8,856 nucleotides of DNA from Peptococcaceae bacterium (GTDB lineage Bacteria; Bacillota; Peptococcia; Peptococcales; Peptococcaceae), in the NCBI GenBank assembly GCA_017387265.1, contig JAFOFM010000161.1:1-8856 (forward strand), given 5' to 3'. Under the pieces are notes generated by a model. The model worked only from the letters and a program-made list of their open reading frames with translations, did not search any database and had not been told where the DNA came from. Position 1 is the stretch's first letter; the number at the start of each line of letters is the position of its first letter. The translations under genes and the position numbers were made by a program. This document shows positions 6,962 through 8,856 of this stretch, piece by piece.

Positions 6962-8380
6962 ATGACCGATTACAATTTATGGGACTATTCGGTGTGGGAG
7001 TTTGTAATGACCCTCACAATTTTATTAACCGGGATGCTGGTTGCCAATGCAATGCTGCGTCTGATTAAACCACTGCGTAATCTTTTAATCCCAGGCTCTG
7101 TACTGGGCGGCTTTTTGCTGTTAGGTGTATTTTCCGCGTATAAGGCATTTACCGGGTCTGCACTGGTGGATGCAACCACTCTGGAACTGCTCACCTATCA
7201 TGGTTTAGGCTTAGGCTGTACAGCAGTTGCGTTAAAAACCGACAAAAAATCGGAACGCAAACATGCACAGCGCGATATTTTTAACTCCTCGTTAGTTACT
7301 ACCTCCAGCTACATTGTGCAGGCACTGTGCGGTTTAGGGGTAACATTCGCTTTATCGTTTGTATTACTGAATGTATGGCCTGCATCCGGTATGCTGGTTC
7401 CTATGGGCTTTGGTCAGGGTCCAGGTCAGGCTTATAACTGGGGTCATACCTATGAAATGAGCTGGGGCTTTGCAAACGGTACCAGCTATGGTTTAACCGT
7501 TGCGTCTATCGGTTTTATCGCATGTTCCATCGGGGGCGTTATCTATCTGAATATCATGCGTATGAAAAAGAACCGCAAAGTAACCTGTCGTGTTGAAGAT
7601 GATTGTGTAGATGAAATTTCTCTGGAAGAAGTAACCGGTCCAAGAGAAGTGCCAATGTCCGATACTCTGGATAAACTGACTGTGGAAATGGCACTGGTAT
7701 TTATCACCTACGCCATTGCTTATGGCATTACACTGGTACTGAGCAATTTATGTGACCGTTCCGGCATGGAACTGTTAATCAGTACCGTAAAACCGCTGTT
7801 ATGGGGCTTCAACTTTATTTTTGCTGCTCTGGGCGGGATTATTACAAAAAAATTCCTGGCATTCTTCGGCAAACGCAACATCATTCAGAAAGATTATGTC
7901 AACAACATGTTCATGGATCGTATCTCCGGTCTGTTCTATGACATTATGATCGTTGCATCCATCGCAGCAATCAACCTGAGTGCGTTTAAAGAACAGTCCT
8001 TTATTGTTCCGCTGCTGGTATCCTGTACCGTAGCAACCATCGTAACCTACATTTATGTAGATCATGTTACAAAACTGCTGTTCCCGGACTACAGCGAAGA
8101 ATCCTTCCTGTCTCTGTACGGGATGCTGACAGGGGTAGTTGGTACCGGTATCATTCTGCTGCGTCAGATTGACCCGAAACTGGAAACCCCGGCAAGTACA
8201 AACCTGATTTTCCAGACCCTGTGGGCATGCTTAACCGGCTTCCCTCTGTTACTGTTAATGGGCTTTGTACCAAGATCCATCACATGGGTTATGATTGCAC
8301 TGGGCATTTTTGCAGTGATGTTCCTGGTATTCTACGGCTGGATTCGTCTGGCTGCAAGAAAAGTTGCCAGAGACCGCTAA
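6962..8380 (+). CDS. ESS-family sodium:glutamate symporter (GltS-like)
   Basis: A 472-residue inner-membrane protein of the glutamate:sodium symporter (ESS) family, expected to import glutamate or a related acidic compound with sodium. Two hydrophobic halves of about five segments each (roughly 12-200 and 240-465) are joined by a charged cytoplasmic loop at about 201-238, matching the inverted-repeat design of GltS. Family-type signatures are IPGSVLGG (43-50), HGLGLGCTAVALK (80-92), the re-entrant-loop sequence GFGQGPGQAYNWG (149-161) and its counterpart YGMLTGVVGTG (386-396). It is longer than E. coli GltS (about 400 residues), as in a clostridial-type subgroup. AGGAGGG at 6948-6954 fixes ATG 6962 with a spacing of seven; the in-frame TTG at 6956 is too close. 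It sits between the small calycin-like gene and a ThDP enzyme gene, so its real substrate may be the precursor for that enzyme. No gene symbol is given because orthology to gltS is not shown. Confidence 0.9.
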   Translation: MTDYNLWDYSVWEFVMTLTILLTGMLVANAMLRLIKPLRNLLIPGSVLGGFLLLGVFSAYKAFTGSALVDATTLELLTYHGLGLGCTAVALKTDKKSERKHAQRDIFNSSLVTTSSYIVQALCGLGVTFALSFVLLNVWPASGMLVPMGFGQGPGQAYNWGHTYEMSWGFANGTSYGLTVASIGFIACSIGGVIYLNIMRMKKNRKVTCRVEDDCVDEISLEEVTGPREVPMSDTLDKLTVEMALVFITYAIAYGITLVLSNLCDRSGMELLISTVKPLLWGFNFIFAALGGIITKKFLAFFGKRNIIQKDYVNNMFMDRISGLFYDIMIVASIAAINLSAFKEQSFIVPLLVSCTVATIVTYIYVDHVTKLLFPDYSEESFLSLYGMLTGVVGTGIILLRQIDPKLETPASTNLIFQTLWACLTGFPLLLLMGFVPRSITWVMIALGIFAVMFLVFYGWIRLAARKVARDR

Positions 8381-8399
8381 TTGGTTTACGGCAGAAAAT

Positions 8400-8431
8400 T
8401 TGAAACAGTAAGTTTTAAATAGTTTAAATAG
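8400..8431 (+). promoter_or_regulatory. Weak candidate internal promoter with tandem 9-bp repeat ahead of the ThDP enzyme gene
   Basis: TTGAAA (8400-8405, five of six) is followed after 17 bp by TTTAAA (8423-8428, four of six). The region carries TTTAAATAG twice in direct tandem (8414-8422, 8423-8431). The 107-bp gap between the transporter and enzyme genes has no terminator-like hairpin, so read-through from the upstream promoter is also likely. The repeat is AT-rich and may be incidental. Confidence 0.3.
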
Positions 8432-8487
8432 TAAGAAACTGCGCAATGCGTAAACAAAACTTGTATATTCTTTAGGAGGAATTTACT

Positions 8488-8856
8488 ATGGCACTGGTAA
8501 ACGGTGGTAAACTGATTCAGAAAGTTTTTGAAAAAGAAGGCGTAAAATATATCTTCGGGATTCCTGGCGGTCACATCTACCCAATGATGGAAGCTTGTGA
8601 AGCTGCTGGTATCAAATTTATCGGCGTTCGTAACGAAATGAACGCAGCATTTATGGCAGAAGGCTGGGCATTTGCAACTTGTAAACCAGGGGTATGTACC
8701 GGTACTGCAGGCCCAGGTGCTACCAATATGGTGACTGGTGCTGCCAATGCATACTGCAACCAGGCTCCAATGATCTTAGTTGGCGGTAAAGCAAGAGTAT
8801 GTGAATACGAAAGCAACCAGCTGCAGGACTTTAACACCATGGATGTATTCAAAGCC
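8488..8856 (+). CDS. Thiamine-diphosphate-dependent enzyme, acetolactate-synthase-like superfamily, N-terminal part, 3'-truncated
   Basis: The first 123 residues of a protein expected to be about 550 long; the rest lies beyond the window. This is the N-terminal ThDP-binding (PYR) domain of the acetolactate synthase/oxalyl-CoA decarboxylase/2-hydroxyacyl-CoA lyase superfamily, whose members join or split two-carbon and longer units after decarboxylation or cleavage. Visible signatures are FGIPGGHIYP (23-32), the cofactor-activating Glu50 in VRNEMNAAFMAEG, and TAGPGATNMVTGAANAY (73-89). Two points differ from typical IlvB: GGHI replaces GGA, and the segment QLQDFNTMDVF (111-121) recalls the ILVBL/HACL2-like branch, so true acetolactate synthase is not assured. 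AGGAGGA at 8474-8480, seven bases before ATG 8488, sets the start. It follows the ESS transporter by 107 bases on the same strand, and codon use is also that of a well-expressed gene. The actual reaction cannot be judged from this fragment. Confidence 0.88.
   Translation, partial: MALVNGGKLIQKVFEKEGVKYIFGIPGGHIYPMMEACEAAGIKFIGVRNEMNAAFMAEGWAFATCKPGVCTGTAGPGATNMVTGAANAYCNQAPMILVGGKARVCEYESNQLQDFNTMDVFKA

Noticed and set aside
8577..8852. Minus-strand open frame of 91 codons opposite the ThDP gene
   Set aside because: It is a shadow of a clear protein-coding gene in the other strand, with low-complexity Ala/Pro/Ile content and no ribosome binding site.

Overview
The window looks like chromosomal DNA of an anaerobic member of the Bacillota. 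Strong AGGAGG-type ribosome binding sites precede nearly every gene, base composition is moderate, and two different sodium-coupled amino-acid carrier families occur a few kilobases apart. Clostridia or Negativicutes are plausible, but no single gene fixes the genus, so this placement is inference.

Left part (1-3912, + strand): the 3' two thirds of carA and a complete carB. Together they encode the glutaminase and synthetase subunits of carbamoyl-phosphate synthetase, overlapping by 17 bases. The motifs expected of an active, allosterically controlled enzyme are present. A stem-loop at 3917-3952 closes this unit and also serves the convergent gene.

Middle part (3981-6378): a minus-strand SNF/NSS-family sodium-coupled transporter and a divergently transcribed LysR-type regulator. 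Their 125-bp intergenic region holds a near-consensus sigma-70-type promoter on each strand, and the two -10 boxes overlap in one perfect 8-bp palindrome (ATTATAAT, 5356-5363). A dyad about 66 bp upstream of the predicted transporter start point is where a LysR protein would be expected to bind. The regulator gene ends in a strong hairpin plus T7 terminator.

Right part (6379-8856, + strand): a gene-free leader of about 220 bp with a good promoter, then three same-strand genes. They encode a 106-residue small beta-rich (calycin-like) protein, an ESS/GltS-type glutamate:sodium symporter homologue of 472 residues, and the N-terminal 123 residues of a thiamine-diphosphate enzyme of the acetolactate-synthase-like superfamily, cut by the window end. 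The small gene has codon use typical of a highly expressed gene. No reading frame that I can recognise as a known pathway joins these three, so the cluster is the most likely place for undescribed biology. A reasonable reading is a sodium-coupled uptake system feeding a ThDP carboligase or lyase, with an abundant small binding protein ahead of it.

No tRNA, rRNA, CRISPR array, insertion sequence or phage gene was seen.
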